DNA of 56,256 nt from Bacillota bacterium. GTDB taxonomy: Bacteria; Bacillota; Clostridia; Oscillospirales; Ruminococcaceae. The notes beneath the pieces were generated by a model. That model worked only from the letters and a program-made list of their open reading frames with translations. It ran no database searches and had not been told where the DNA came from. This document shows, piece by piece, positions 42,623 to 50,093 of the stretch. Each line of letters begins with the position of its first letter. Positions within the stretch are counted from its first letter, which is position 1. Both the position numbers and the translations under genes were made by a program. Location of the stretch: NCBI GenBank assembly GCA_023395435.1, contig JAEWZG010000046.1, positions 1-56,256 on the forward strand. Reading direction: 5' to 3'.

Positions 42623-44104
42623 CTATAATGTCTTGTTGTTTCTATTGCCAAACAGCTGTTCGACCTTACTCACATCTGCCGATGCAACCTGAATAATCAA
42701 CTTATTATCGCAATTCTTAGAAACAAAGTTTATTTCAGAATTTTCTAACCTGGATAACTGGTCTTCAGATACTTCTATGTAAATATATTTACTTTCTGAA
42801 ATTTCATCCTTAATGCTTGCTTTACCCTGCATGATGTTTACGATGTTATCGGCCAACACATCCGGGCTTTTATTAAAGTCCAACTTGTCATACTGCCATG
42901 AGCCTTTTGTGTTATTGATACCGTTAAGTATTTTTATTCCTTTTGCCGGTGGCTGCCATAAATTTAAGTTAGCTGTGTAATCGTCCAAAAGGAAATCATC
43001 TTTTCTGATGCCACCGATAACATAGTCTTTCTTGTCAACACCACAAGGACAAAAAATCCTATGCGTTGCATCCACATCAGGAATGTGTTTATCTAACCAC
43101 TTATTTTTCTCATCCAGGGCATATTTAGAATCACTAAGATAAGCTGAAAGTATATATACTTCAATAATATCATTATGGTTCTGTGTTATCTCCTTTACAG
43201 CATCAATAACATTCTGCTGTGGAGCGAGATTTTCAAAGTATCCTTTTTCAAAAAGAGGTTCAAGAGTATCCAGTTGTTTAAACTGTGCCAACGTTCCATC
43301 CATATCAACAAATAGCCTTTGTTTCTTTGACATTTTCTGCTGTAACTTTTTCAAATTCTGTTCTTTTTCGTACTTATATCTATTTTCAATTGCTTTGTCA
43401 TAAATACCCCGGCCTGAATAATCTTCAACGTTAATATGAAAATGATTATATAACGCTTCCTCAAGTATTCTTTTAAAGTGCTCTTCACTAAAGCATTCTA
43501 TTGTTCCTATTACGCCTTTCCCAGATGCATCAGAATAAGTAACTTTACCTACAAGAGTACTTTGATTACTTTTCATTTTTATTGCAATTACTGTTTCCGC
43601 ATATTCCTGAACTTCATTTAATGAACCTTCAAACTGTTGCCAACTACCATTTTCAAATTTAATTTCATTGGTCTGAAGGTCATACTGAAAAAGTTTTGTG
43701 CCCTTATCATCTTGTAAGCTTCCTGAGCCATCGCTCGACATCGTCCACTCATAGCCTTTGAGCTTTGGATGCTTTGCTTCGCACTTTGTGAACGTTCCCA
43801 TATAATATTCATAATCAGCAAGTTCTTTGTTTACCATTTTGAAAACACTTTCAACACTATCCTGACGTATGTTTTCTTCTTCAACTTCGAATTCCGTAAT
43901 ATATCCTTCTTCAACTTCAAGGTTAGTAAAGCTCAGTATTTCAGTTTCCAGAGCTGTAGCAAATTCCACAAGTTCTTCCCTATTCAACATCTTTAATTGA
44001 TTTGATTTTACTTTATCGGTAATAGCTTCATTCTCATTTTCACTACCTTCGTAAAAATACAGAATACCCTTTATCTGCTGTTCGGTTAATTTTAACTCAT
44101 CCAT
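42623..44104 (-). CDS. HAD-domain (5'-nucleotidase-like) protein with shared C-terminal module
   Basis: 493 residues from ATG 44,104, after GAAAGGACGGATA. The N-terminal ~255 residues are acidic and unassigned. A HAD phosphatase domain begins near residue 262: RLFVDMDGTLAQF (motif I, nucleophile DMD), VYILSAYLS (motif II) and DYVIGGIRKDDFLLDDYTAN (motif III/IV), closest in pattern to 5'(3')-nucleotidases. The last ~55 residues (IYIEVSEDQLSRLEN to QLFGNRNNKTL) repeat the module of the ArdC-like protein and relaxase. It lies between relaxase and coupling-protein genes, so a transferred accessory protein is plausible. The substrate is unknown. Confidence 0.75.
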   Translation of the reverse strand: MDELKLTEQQIKGILYFYEGSENENEAITDKVKSNQLKMLNREELVEFATALETEILSFTNLEVEEGYITEFEVEEENIRQDSVESVFKMVNKELADYEYYMGTFTKCEAKHPKLKGYEWTMSSDGSGSLQDDKGTKLFQYDLQTNEIKFENGSWQQFEGSLNEVQEYAETVIAIKMKSNQSTLVGKVTYSDASGKGVIGTIECFSEEHFKRILEEALYNHFHINVEDYSGRGIYDKAIENRYKYEKEQNLKKLQQKMSKKQRLFVDMDGTLAQFKQLDTLEPLFEKGYFENLAPQQNVIDAVKEITQNHNDIIEVYILSAYLSDSKYALDEKNKWLDKHIPDVDATHRIFCPCGVDKKDYVIGGIRKDDFLLDDYTANLNLWQPPAKGIKILNGINNTKGSWQYDKLDFNKSPDVLADNIVNIMQGKASIKDEISESKYIYIEVSEDQLSRLENSEINFVSKNCDNKLIIQVASADVSKVEQLFGNRNNKTL

Positions 44105-44124
44105 ATTATCCGTCCTTTCAAATT

Positions 44125-44140
44125 GTGCTATTAATAGCAC
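44125..44140. repeat. ICE palindrome copy 6
   Basis: Extended 24-bp perfect symmetry, between the relaxase stop and the HAD gene ribosome binding site. Its surroundings match copy 4 almost base for base. Confidence 0.95.
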
Positions 44141-44145
44141 AATTT

Positions 44146-45915
44146 CTATAATGTTAGTTCCAATTGCTTCTCCTGCTGTCTTTCAAGGGCTTTATTGATT
44201 TTCTGATTATCGCTATCCAGATAAACGATATTGTACTTTTCCTTATCCTTCTTATAAAAGGCAGCGTACTTAATATCTTCAGCTTTTTGCAGCTGATGTA
44301 ATTGTTCTTCAGATATAAGCTTGTACCTTAATTTTTCTCCGGATAATGCCGACTGTGACTTAATCTCATTATTTATACGATAATTCTTTTGATATTCTGT
44401 TTCTGTTTTTTCTTTCTGTGGGAAAAGTATGCTTTGTATGCGCTGCTTATCCTTTGGAGAAAATGCTATGTTAAATTTATCTTCCTTCTTGAAATAAGCA
44501 ACTGTCATATAGTTATCCTGAAGCTGCTGAAGTTGTTCTGGGGTAATTACTAAGTATTCTATTTTTATATTCGAAGCAGCTGCTTCCTTATACAAGTTTT
44601 TATACGTTTCTTTGTTCTTAATGCTCCGATTCTGCTCATCCAGAACAGACACAGTCACACCAAATATTTTAGCAAGTAAATCTTTATCAGTATCTTTAAT
44701 TGTCAGTGTAGCTGTGGCTTTTGCTGTATCGAGTACAGCATTATAAAAAATAGGTTGATTAAAAAGCTTTGGGAGTAAATCAGCATTGATATAAATTTTG
44801 AAGTTATCACCCTGAACCTGTGACAACTTTCTGTAAGAAATATTGCCAACTGTTCTAAGCTGCATCTGATTTACATTCCACCTCTTTACAGCCTTTTTAA
44901 TTCTTAAATCATCTGTAATCGGTGTAATATTTAAATCAATAACATGCTTGTTGTTTTTTCTCTTCAGCAATGAGTACAGATACATTTTAAGAGAAAATTT
45001 TTGAGGAGATTTTTTAAACTCCTCACTTATTTTCTTATTACTCTTAATATCTCTAATCGGTGTTCCTGAAAAGATATGCTTTCCAAAACGCTTCCACTCT
45101 GAATTTAAAGATTTCGGTTTACTCAACTTTTTTCTTTCTGGTGGATTTTCTTCTGGTGGTACATAGAAACCAATAATTTTTTCAATGCTATCTTTTGTGT
45201 ATTTCGGCCCGAATTGTTCGGCAAGGGTATTTACTCTTATTCCTTTTTTCTCACCCCTCTTTTGAATTGTAATATGCTTGTCTGTATATCTGACATCGTA
45301 ATCTTTTTTATTCAAGAAATCTATTAACTCTAATTTGCTATGACATTTTTCAATTGCTGTATCCAGGTCACGAACCAAATTAACTTTCCACGACTTTCCT
45401 TTCTTTGCAAGCTGATAAGTTGTTTGGTCTAAACTCTTAAATCTGCTTTTTTTCTCAATAACAGAAACGCCATACTTTTTACAGAGAATATCACTTTCTT
45501 TGCGAAGGTTATTCAAAGTCGCCTGATTGCCATGCCACTTGTAGCCGGTTTTCATATTACAAGAATTAATAATAAAATGATTGTGTATGTGGCCTTTATC
45601 AATGTGAGTTCCAAGAACCACTTGATAACCTGGAGCGATTTTTTTTATAAATTCTAATCCCATCTGATGAGCTTGTTCAGGGGTAATATTATCTTCAGGA
45701 GAAAAGCTCTGTATATAATGATGAGATAATATTTTTTCATCTTTATTAAAAGCTAATCTTGTAACATAAAATTGTTTTGATACATCATATGGTTCACCAC
45801 AACAATTTTCCATAGAAACAGAAAATGCTTTCTTTGGATTCATTATATATTCAATTACTTTAAAAACTGCTTCATGTGATTTAATTGTCTTTTTTGTTGA
45901 TTTAACAATCGCCAT
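44146..45915 (-). CDS. MobP-type relaxase
   Basis: 589 residues. The N-terminal relaxase domain has the likely catalytic Tyr23 (IEYIMNPKK) and the three-histidine metal motif GTHIDKGHIHNHFIINS (residues 102-118), the pattern of MOBP enzymes. A central region covers DTAIEKCHSKLELIDFLNKKDYDVRY and TIQKRGEKKGIRVNTL. The C-terminal 150 residues contain two copies of the shared module: YLVITPEQLQQLQDN... and YKLISEEQLHQLQKA..., ending QLELTL. It nicks oriT, attaches to the 5' end and pilots DNA into the recipient. It lies 8 bases downstream of the MobC-like gene. Confidence 0.92.
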   Translation of the reverse strand: MAIVKSTKKTIKSHEAVFKVIEYIMNPKKAFSVSMENCCGEPYDVSKQFYVTRLAFNKDEKILSHHYIQSFSPEDNITPEQAHQMGLEFIKKIAPGYQVVLGTHIDKGHIHNHFIINSCNMKTGYKWHGNQATLNNLRKESDILCKKYGVSVIEKKSRFKSLDQTTYQLAKKGKSWKVNLVRDLDTAIEKCHSKLELIDFLNKKDYDVRYTDKHITIQKRGEKKGIRVNTLAEQFGPKYTKDSIEKIIGFYVPPEENPPERKKLSKPKSLNSEWKRFGKHIFSGTPIRDIKSNKKISEEFKKSPQKFSLKMYLYSLLKRKNNKHVIDLNITPITDDLRIKKAVKRWNVNQMQLRTVGNISYRKLSQVQGDNFKIYINADLLPKLFNQPIFYNAVLDTAKATATLTIKDTDKDLLAKIFGVTVSVLDEQNRSIKNKETYKNLYKEAAASNIKIEYLVITPEQLQQLQDNYMTVAYFKKEDKFNIAFSPKDKQRIQSILFPQKEKTETEYQKNYRINNEIKSQSALSGEKLRYKLISEEQLHQLQKAEDIKYAAFYKKDKEKYNIVYLDSDNQKINKALERQQEKQLELTL

Positions 45916-45923
45916 ATTATCAC

Positions 45924-46265
45924 CTATACTTCAATATCATCATAATCGCCATAAACAAGTTTTATAATTTTACTCATAATTTTTTGACACTCTGAAAGCT
46001 TATCTAATACTAAATCCAGTTGATAATCAGAAACGTTCTTTTTCTGATTAGCTACTGTAGCAATCTGATTAATATTTACGCCAATTCGTGTAAGCTCTAC
46101 AACAAGTTCAGAGATACCATTAACTACATTAATTTTTTTCTGCTTATTCAATGCTAAAACATATTCACTCATTGTCATTCTGGATTGTTTAGCATTCTGC
46201 TTAAGGCTTTCTTTTTCTTCTTCAGTTGCCCGAACAAAAATACATGAGTTCTTCTGACGTGACAT
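45924..46265 (-). CDS. mobC: MobC-like relaxosome accessory protein
   Basis: 113 residues from ATG 46,265, chosen because AAAGGAGGAAAA precedes it; the longer frame upstream runs through the oriT repeats. The N-terminus is a ribbon-helix-helix (FVRATEEEKESLKQNAKQSRMTMSEYV), followed by the MobC motif VVELTRIGVNINQIATVAN and a C-terminal helix. MobC-type proteins bind near oriT and help the relaxase open the nick site. Confidence 0.9.
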   Translation of the reverse strand: MSRQKNSCIFVRATEEEKESLKQNAKQSRMTMSEYVLALNKQKKINVVNGISELVVELTRIGVNINQIATVANQKKNVSDYQLDLVLDKLSECQKIMSKIIKLVYGDYDDIEV

Positions 46266-46320
46266 ACATTTTCCTCCTTTCCAAAAACTCCTCACTTTTT
46301 TCTTTTTCTGGGGGAAACGC

Positions 46321-46440
46321 ACTCCTAAGATTTGTGTGCAAATCTTAGGAGTGGCAAGCATAGATTATGTATAGCCATGGCTATACATAATCGCTTGCAA
46401 GGTGACACCCCTTGACCCCAACTTTTATACTGAAAAGTTC
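46321..46440. other. Candidate origin of transfer (oriT)
   Basis: Two strong inverted repeats adjoin: ACTCCTAAGATTT / AAATCTTAGGAGT (46,321-46,352, 6-base loop) and GCAAGC...GATTATGTATAGCCA / TGGCTATACATAATC GCTTGC (46,354-46,398, no loop, one 3-base bulge). They are followed by GGTGACACCCCTTGACCCC (46,401-46,419), a GC-rich, TTGACC-containing stretch of the kind found at MOBP nick sites. Directly upstream of mobC and relaxase. The nick position is not determined. Confidence 0.65.
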
Positions 46441-46514
46441 AGTACAAAATTAAATCGCTACGCTCACTTTTTCTGCCAGCAGAATAAAAAAGAAGATAAC
46501 ATTTAAAATTACTT

Positions 46515-46805
46515 TTAATCGTTATCTTCAAAATTACTATTCGCAGTCGTCGTAACTTTTTTAGCGTTAAGTTGCTGTTGAATATCACGGATAAATTCTT
46601 CTTTTTCCACATCGGAATTCAATCCACTTTCAGCAAGAATTTTTAAAAAGCCGTTTGCAAAGGTTTTATCTTTTTCTTCTTTAAGTAATTTTAACTCTTT
46701 GCTCCACGTTTTAATTTTTGATCTTGCTTCCTCAATTTTAATTTCTTCCTTCAAGATTAAATCGGAAATTTTGTTAATACGTTCGTCCAGTGTTAATTTT
46801 GCCAT
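46515..46805 (-). CDS. Small coiled-coil protein upstream of the oriT region
   Basis: 96 residues, highly charged and helical (ISDLILKEEIKIEEARSKIKTW, KELKLLKEEKDKT), with an acidic end. The ATG follows AGAGAGGATTAG, and palindrome copy 7 lies 20 bases further upstream. The position suggests a relaxosome or DNA-processing accessory protein. No family was recognised. Confidence 0.65.
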   Translation of the reverse strand: MAKLTLDERINKISDLILKEEIKIEEARSKIKTWSKELKLLKEEKDKTFANGFLKILAESGLNSDVEKEEFIRDIQQQLNAKKVTTTANSNFEDND

Positions 46806-46824
46806 ATGCTAATCCTCTCTTTCT

Positions 46825-46840
46825 GTGCTATTAATAGCAC
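46825..46840. repeat. ICE palindrome copy 7
   Basis: GTGCTATTAATAGCAC. The flanking 46,841-46,868 repeats the last codons of the Big2 gene, as at copy 1. Confidence 0.95.
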
Positions 46841-46872
46841 AATTACTTTACTGTCACCATAACACCGTCAGT
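46841..46872 (-). pseudogene. Duplicated 3' tip of a Big2-type gene
   Basis: On the minus strand the sequence encodes DGVMVTVK followed by TAA, nearly identical at DNA level to the end of the gene at 22,943 (SVMVTVK stop), including the adjoining palindrome. No upstream Big2 gene remains. About 45 bases are shared between the two loci. Confidence 0.6.
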
Positions 46873-46940
46873 CTTCTTGGTGCTTTTTAGTTGGCTTGTA
46901 TATTTTAAGTTTTCGTATGGTATCAGCTCCTTGCAAAATA

Positions 46941-46962
46941 AAAAGAGCCAAGTGGCTCTTTT
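46941..46962. terminator. Bidirectional terminator
   Basis: AAAAGAGCCA-AG-TGGCTCTTTT, perfect 10-bp arms with T-runs on both strands. Confidence 0.85.
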
Positions 46963-46974
46963 GGTAAAAGTTTG

Positions 46975-47003
46975 TTGACTTAGAATAATGAAATAGCTAT
47001 AAT
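46975..47003 (+). promoter_or_regulatory. Promoter of the aminoacyl-tRNA-synthetase-like gene
   Basis: TTGACT (46,975-46,980), 17-base spacer, TATAAT (46,998-47,003). A strong match that drives the only + strand operon in the right half of the element. Confidence 0.75.
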
Positions 47004-47036
47004 TAAGTAAGGTTTATTTATACTAGACGAGGTAAT

Positions 47037-47171
47037 ATCGCAAGCAAAAAAATACCGTTTTATTTTAGGGGTGTGCTATCCGGCGAGAAAGAAGTAATAA
47101 CGCCAGATGGACGCAAATTATACCTTGAAGAATATATGATCGATACGAAATGTGGTGAAAAAAGTGAATGA
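47037..47171 (+). CDS. Short ORF coupled to the synthetase-like gene, possible ATC start
   Basis: 44 residues if it starts at ATC after GAGGTAAT: ASKKIPFYFRGVLSGEKEV..., ending DTKCGEKSE. It overlaps the next gene by 20 bases. No ATG, GTG or TTG is well placed except a GTG 11 codons in. It may be a real leader protein or the detached N-terminal piece of the following gene after a frameshift. Confidence 0.35.
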   Translation: MASKKIPFYFRGVLSGEKEVITPDGRKLYLEEYMIDTKCGEKSE

Positions 47172-48078
47172 GATAACAAAGCGTATATTAAATAAGATTG
47201 GTGATCCAGAGTTAGCGAAGAAGTTGGCTTCGTTGTCTCAATCTGACCTAAATACATTTCTACTTGAGGTAATGAAGCAAAAAAATATATCTCCTCCAAA
47301 TATGCTGAAAAGCTACGCACTAAACCGTTTTTGCGTTCCCAGCAGTTGCGATGCCATAGATTATCACAAGTATGAAATTATGCTATTAGAGCTTGCAAAA
47401 AGTGTTGGTATTAAAAGCGTTATGCTTTCTCCAGTTGCACCGTTTGATAACTGCTCTACATTTGGCTGTGTGGATCAAAACAATATAGTCAGTGCACTTC
47501 GTGGAACAGAAGTACTTGCTGACCCAACAAATATGCTTGCAACCATAATTGCGGATAAAATTAAAAACAAAGCGCTTGATAATTCTACTGCCACGCACTT
47601 TTGCACAACTGCAAGAACGACGAGAGCTCAACCTCTTTTGAGTAAAAATCATTTTGCTCACTTCGGGATATTTTGCATTGTATCGACAGTTAAAGACACT
47701 GGCTCTTATTCGAGTGAGAAAGAAATACTCTTAAAGCAACTTGAATATTATAAGCTACTGTTACTCGAAAAGTATCATGCAAAAATGTCGGTCACTCTTA
47801 GAAAGCGTGGTGGCTATACTGATACTGATGGCTTTTTTAAAAGAATGTCAGAACTGATACAAACCGAGCTAACTGATACACCGTTCAGTTTTGATTTAGA
47901 CCATGAGAATAATAACTATTACAAAGGCATAAATTTTAAGATTTATATGGAAAAAGGCGGCGAAACCCTTGAAATTGGTGACGGTGGTTTTGTTGATTGG
48001 ACGCAACAGATGTTATGCAATAAGCGAGAGCGATTACTTATTAGCGGCATTGGAATTGAGCGAATGATGATGCTATAA
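47152..48078 (+). CDS. Class II aminoacyl-tRNA synthetase-like protein
   Basis: 308 residues, starting at GTG 47,152 (or the next GTG) without a clear Shine-Dalgarno, so coupled to the upstream ORF. The C-terminus has a class II motif 3 pattern (LLISGIGIERMMML). A central VSALRGTEVLADPTNMLA and TTARTTRAQP..HFAHFGIF resemble the region around motif 2 of HisRS/HisZ-type proteins. No anticodon-binding domain is present, so it is not a full synthetase; a paralogue acting on small amino-acid substrates or a regulatory subunit is more likely. The family is not named with confidence. It is flanked by a terminator and palindromes and is on the opposite strand to the backbone, so it is probably cargo. 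Confidence 0.55.
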   Translation: MVKKVNEITKRILNKIGDPELAKKLASLSQSDLNTFLLEVMKQKNISPPNMLKSYALNRFCVPSSCDAIDYHKYEIMLLELAKSVGIKSVMLSPVAPFDNCSTFGCVDQNNIVSALRGTEVLADPTNMLATIIADKIKNKALDNSTATHFCTTARTTRAQPLLSKNHFAHFGIFCIVSTVKDTGSYSSEKEILLKQLEYYKLLLLEKYHAKMSVTLRKRGGYTDTDGFFKRMSELIQTELTDTPFSFDLDHENNNYYKGINFKIYMEKGGETLEIGDGGFVDWTQQMLCNKRERLLISGIGIERMMML

Positions 48079-48101
48079 TCGTATTATGAGCATAATCTTC
48101 A

Positions 48102-48218
48102 CTAACCCCTTATCCCCCTAAAGTTATAATTCCCACGCTTAATCTTATTAATATCAGCCTCGACTGCCTTTTGGTAGTCGGGGTCTTTTATTTTCTTATC
48201 CTTGTAGTCTATACACAT
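48102..48218 (-). CDS. Small basic protein downstream of parB
   Basis: 38 residues (MCIDYKDKKIKDPDYQKAVE...), highly charged, with a weak AGAAAG site before ATG. It follows palindrome copy 8 after the parB stop. The coherent composition supports coding, but it is unrecognised and short. The hairpin in its middle (GACTACC.AAAGGCAGTC on the minus strand) could instead be terminator structure. Confidence 0.4.
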   Translation of the reverse strand: MCIDYKDKKIKDPDYQKAVEADINKIKRGNYNFRGIRG

Positions 48219-48232
48219 GAAATTAGCTTTCT

Positions 48233-48248
48233 GTGCTATTAATATCAC
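48233..48248. repeat. ICE palindrome copy 8 (one mismatch)
   Basis: GTGCTATTAATATCAC: a single substitution breaks the perfect symmetry. Placed just after the parB stop. Confidence 0.85.
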
Positions 48249-48250
48249 AA

Positions 48251-49195
48251 TTATTTAAGCTTCTCAATAAGCTTTTTTATCGTAAAATAATTCTCTGTAT
48301 CGTTCTCTTCAAGGTCAGAAAGTAAACAAGGCAGATACATTTTTAAAGCATTAATTTCACTAAATAGCAGTGAAATATTTCTTGATGTTTCCTTATGCAT
48401 TTGAATGTCAATGTTTGAATCTGTTTCTTCATCTTCGTCTATATCATCTGGAACATCATTTGAATTAATTTCTACATTTGGCTTAGATTGTTCAAGTTTT
48501 TCTTTTGCTTCCTTACTGGATATATCTTTAACTGGCTTCTTTTTTACAAGCTCTTTTTGTTTCTCCTTATCCAGTTTTGCGACATCATTAGCAGTAGAAA
48601 TACTCATCTCACCAGAGCCAACAGCTTCCTTTATTTCATCAACCGCATAGCGATTAATTTTTTCTATCTTCGATACTTGAGCTGATGAAACTTGTAAAGC
48701 TTCTGCAATTCTTTCACGCAATCGACCTTTAAACTTTTTTCCTTCAGCTTCAAGTTCTTTATATGTTTTTTCAAGAACATTATACTGCTGAATTATCTCC
48801 GCATCCGTCATTACCCTAGTAGTCGCATTTAACATAATTAAGTCAAGCATGTTTTCAGCTTTAGTCTTTATTCCATCCACAAGGCAAGGAACAGTTTTAT
48901 TCGTTAATATGTTTTCAGCGATTAAAAACTTAATAGCTTCAAATCGTCTGTGTCCTGATTTAAGCCAGTAAGTTCCTTTCTGGTCTTTATCTTCAGACAC
49001 TACTAAATTATGCTTAAGACCCTGACGTTCGATGTCTTCAGCAAGCACTTCAATTTCTGACAGAGAAAAAAAGTTATCAGCTGACGGCTTTACCAAATCA
49101 ACATTAATCATTTTTATACTATCTACAAAACTGTCACTTGCAACCGCTTTTATATCCTTTTCGATACTACTATCGAATTCAAATTTTCTTGCCAT
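48251..49195 (-). CDS. parB: ParB-family partition protein
   Basis: 314 residues with the ParB N-terminal domain: MINVDLVKPSADNFFSLSE, VLAEDIERQGLKHNLVVS and the CTP-binding box LKSGHRRFEAIKFLI, then LDLIMLNATTRVMTDAEIIQQY and an HTH region (EALQVSSAQVSKIEKINRYA). The C-terminal 80 residues are acidic with a short dimerisation-type helix. With ParA it stabilises the element, perhaps when it is excised and circular. It lies 5 bases after parA in the same operon. Confidence 0.93.
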   Translation of the reverse strand: MARKFEFDSSIEKDIKAVASDSFVDSIKMINVDLVKPSADNFFSLSEIEVLAEDIERQGLKHNLVVSEDKDQKGTYWLKSGHRRFEAIKFLIAENILTNKTVPCLVDGIKTKAENMLDLIMLNATTRVMTDAEIIQQYNVLEKTYKELEAEGKKFKGRLRERIAEALQVSSAQVSKIEKINRYAVDEIKEAVGSGEMSISTANDVAKLDKEKQKELVKKKPVKDISSKEAKEKLEQSKPNVEINSNDVPDDIDEDEETDSNIDIQMHKETSRNISLLFSEINALKMYLPCLLSDLEENDTENYFTIKKLIEKLK

Positions 49196-49200
49196 TTCAT

Positions 49201-49941
49201 CTACATCCTTTCAATAATTTCATCAACTAATTTTTTATATTCTCCAACCGCATCAGCCCACGGCATATACTCAATTGCAGTAAGCTTATAGCTTATACTG
49301 TTTTTTATTACTCTGGAGAATGGTATTAATGACTGAAAAGTTTTGTTGCCTAATGAATTCTTAAGAATATCAAGCAGCTGATAATCAGCCGGATTCTTCT
49401 TATCAAACTTCGTTACGAAACACCCTGCAAATTTAGCGCCCACACGATTAAGTGTTTCTGTTACATTTGCAATACCCTGAATTGAAAATGTACCAAGCTC
49501 AATTGGAACGACAACGCAGTCTGATGCAGCAAGTAGTTCCTCATTAAGTACACTCATTGCCGGTGGCAAGTCAAGTAAAATATATTCATAATTTTTGCTG
49601 TGATTACAAAAAAGCGCTGATACATTTTCGGATCTCTTTTGTTTTTCTAATTCACTAAAATTATTCTGAATATTATTAATCTGTTTTGTTGATACAAGGA
49701 CATCAATATTACTGTATCGAGTAGGAGAAAAACAGCCTTCTGGAGAGCAACCAGTTAAAAGAGTTTTTTCAACGCCACAACTTGTCTGCTCTGAAGCGAA
49801 AAATCTTGAACAGTTTTGTTGCCCATCACAGTCAATAACAAGCACCTGTTTTCCGCTTTCGGCCAGGATATACGCAAGATTGATTACTGACGTTGTTTTA
49901 CCAACACCGCCCTTGTTGTTGAATAAAGAAATTGTCTTCAT
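49201..49941 (-). CDS. parA: ParA/Soj-family partition ATPase
   Basis: 246 residues from ATG 49,941, which places the deviant Walker A (LFNNKGGVGKTTSVINLA) at residue 6 as in most ParA proteins. An in-frame ATG at 49,962 is an alternative without a better ribosome binding site. Further motifs: VLVIDCDGQQNCSRFF, YILLDLPPAMSVLNEELL and VVPIELGTFSIQGI. It forms ATP-dependent DNA-bound gradients that position the ParB-bound element. Its leader contains promoter, palindrome and terminator-like hairpin. Confidence 0.93.
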   Translation of the reverse strand: MKTISLFNNKGGVGKTTSVINLAYILAESGKQVLVIDCDGQQNCSRFFASEQTSCGVEKTLLTGCSPEGCFSPTRYSNIDVLVSTKQINNIQNNFSELEKQKRSENVSALFCNHSKNYEYILLDLPPAMSVLNEELLAASDCVVVPIELGTFSIQGIANVTETLNRVGAKFAGCFVTKFDKKNPADYQLLDILKNSLGNKTFQSLIPFSRVIKNSISYKLTAIEYMPWADAVGEYKKLVDEIIERM

Positions 49942-50002
49942 AGTTAGCCTACTTTCTGTCATTTATTTTTCTGTCAGCCTTTTTATTTATAGCATAGAAA
50001 AA

Positions 50003-50027
50003 AGGACGGTGGCTAACTTACCGTCCT
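50003..50027 (-). terminator. Hairpin with T-run in the parA leader (possible attenuator)
   Basis: AGGACGGT / ACCGTCCT stem and TTTTTT on the minus strand, between the parA promoter and parA. The loop AGTTAGCC is complementary to GGCTAACT just before the parA ATG. A second copy of the block stands at 37,281-37,332. Confidence 0.65.
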
Positions 50028-50030
50028 CTT

Positions 50031-50048
50031 CAAGTGATGCATCACTTG
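50031..50048. promoter_or_regulatory. 18-bp perfect palindrome, candidate operator of parAB
   Basis: CAAGTGATGCATCACTTG, about 14-31 bases downstream of the parAB -10 box. It does not resemble the classical parS consensus, so operator or element-specific ParB site are both possible. Confidence 0.55.
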
Positions 50049-50061
50049 TCTATGCTTTTAT

Positions 50062-50089
50062 ATTATACGCTTATAGCGGTATAACCCAA
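50062..50089 (-). promoter_or_regulatory. Candidate parAB promoter
   Basis: On the minus strand TTGGGT, 16-base spacer, TATAAT. Confidence 0.5.
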
Positions 50090-50093
50090 ATAG

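Noticed and set aside
46868..46918. 16-codon minus-strand frame starting at ATA after AAGGAGCTGATACC
   Set aside because: Too short and without a family. The good ribosome binding site may be left from a deleted gene, so it is not listed as a gene.
47152..48078. Calling the class II-like protein HisZ or HisRS
   Set aside because: Only motif 3 and part of motif 2 look right. The HisRS-specific motifs and anticodon domain are not seen, and no his genes are nearby.
50031..50048. 18-bp palindrome considered as a classical parS site
   Set aside because: It does not match the TGTTTCACGTGAAACA-type consensus. A ParB site cannot be excluded, so only a general operator call was kept.
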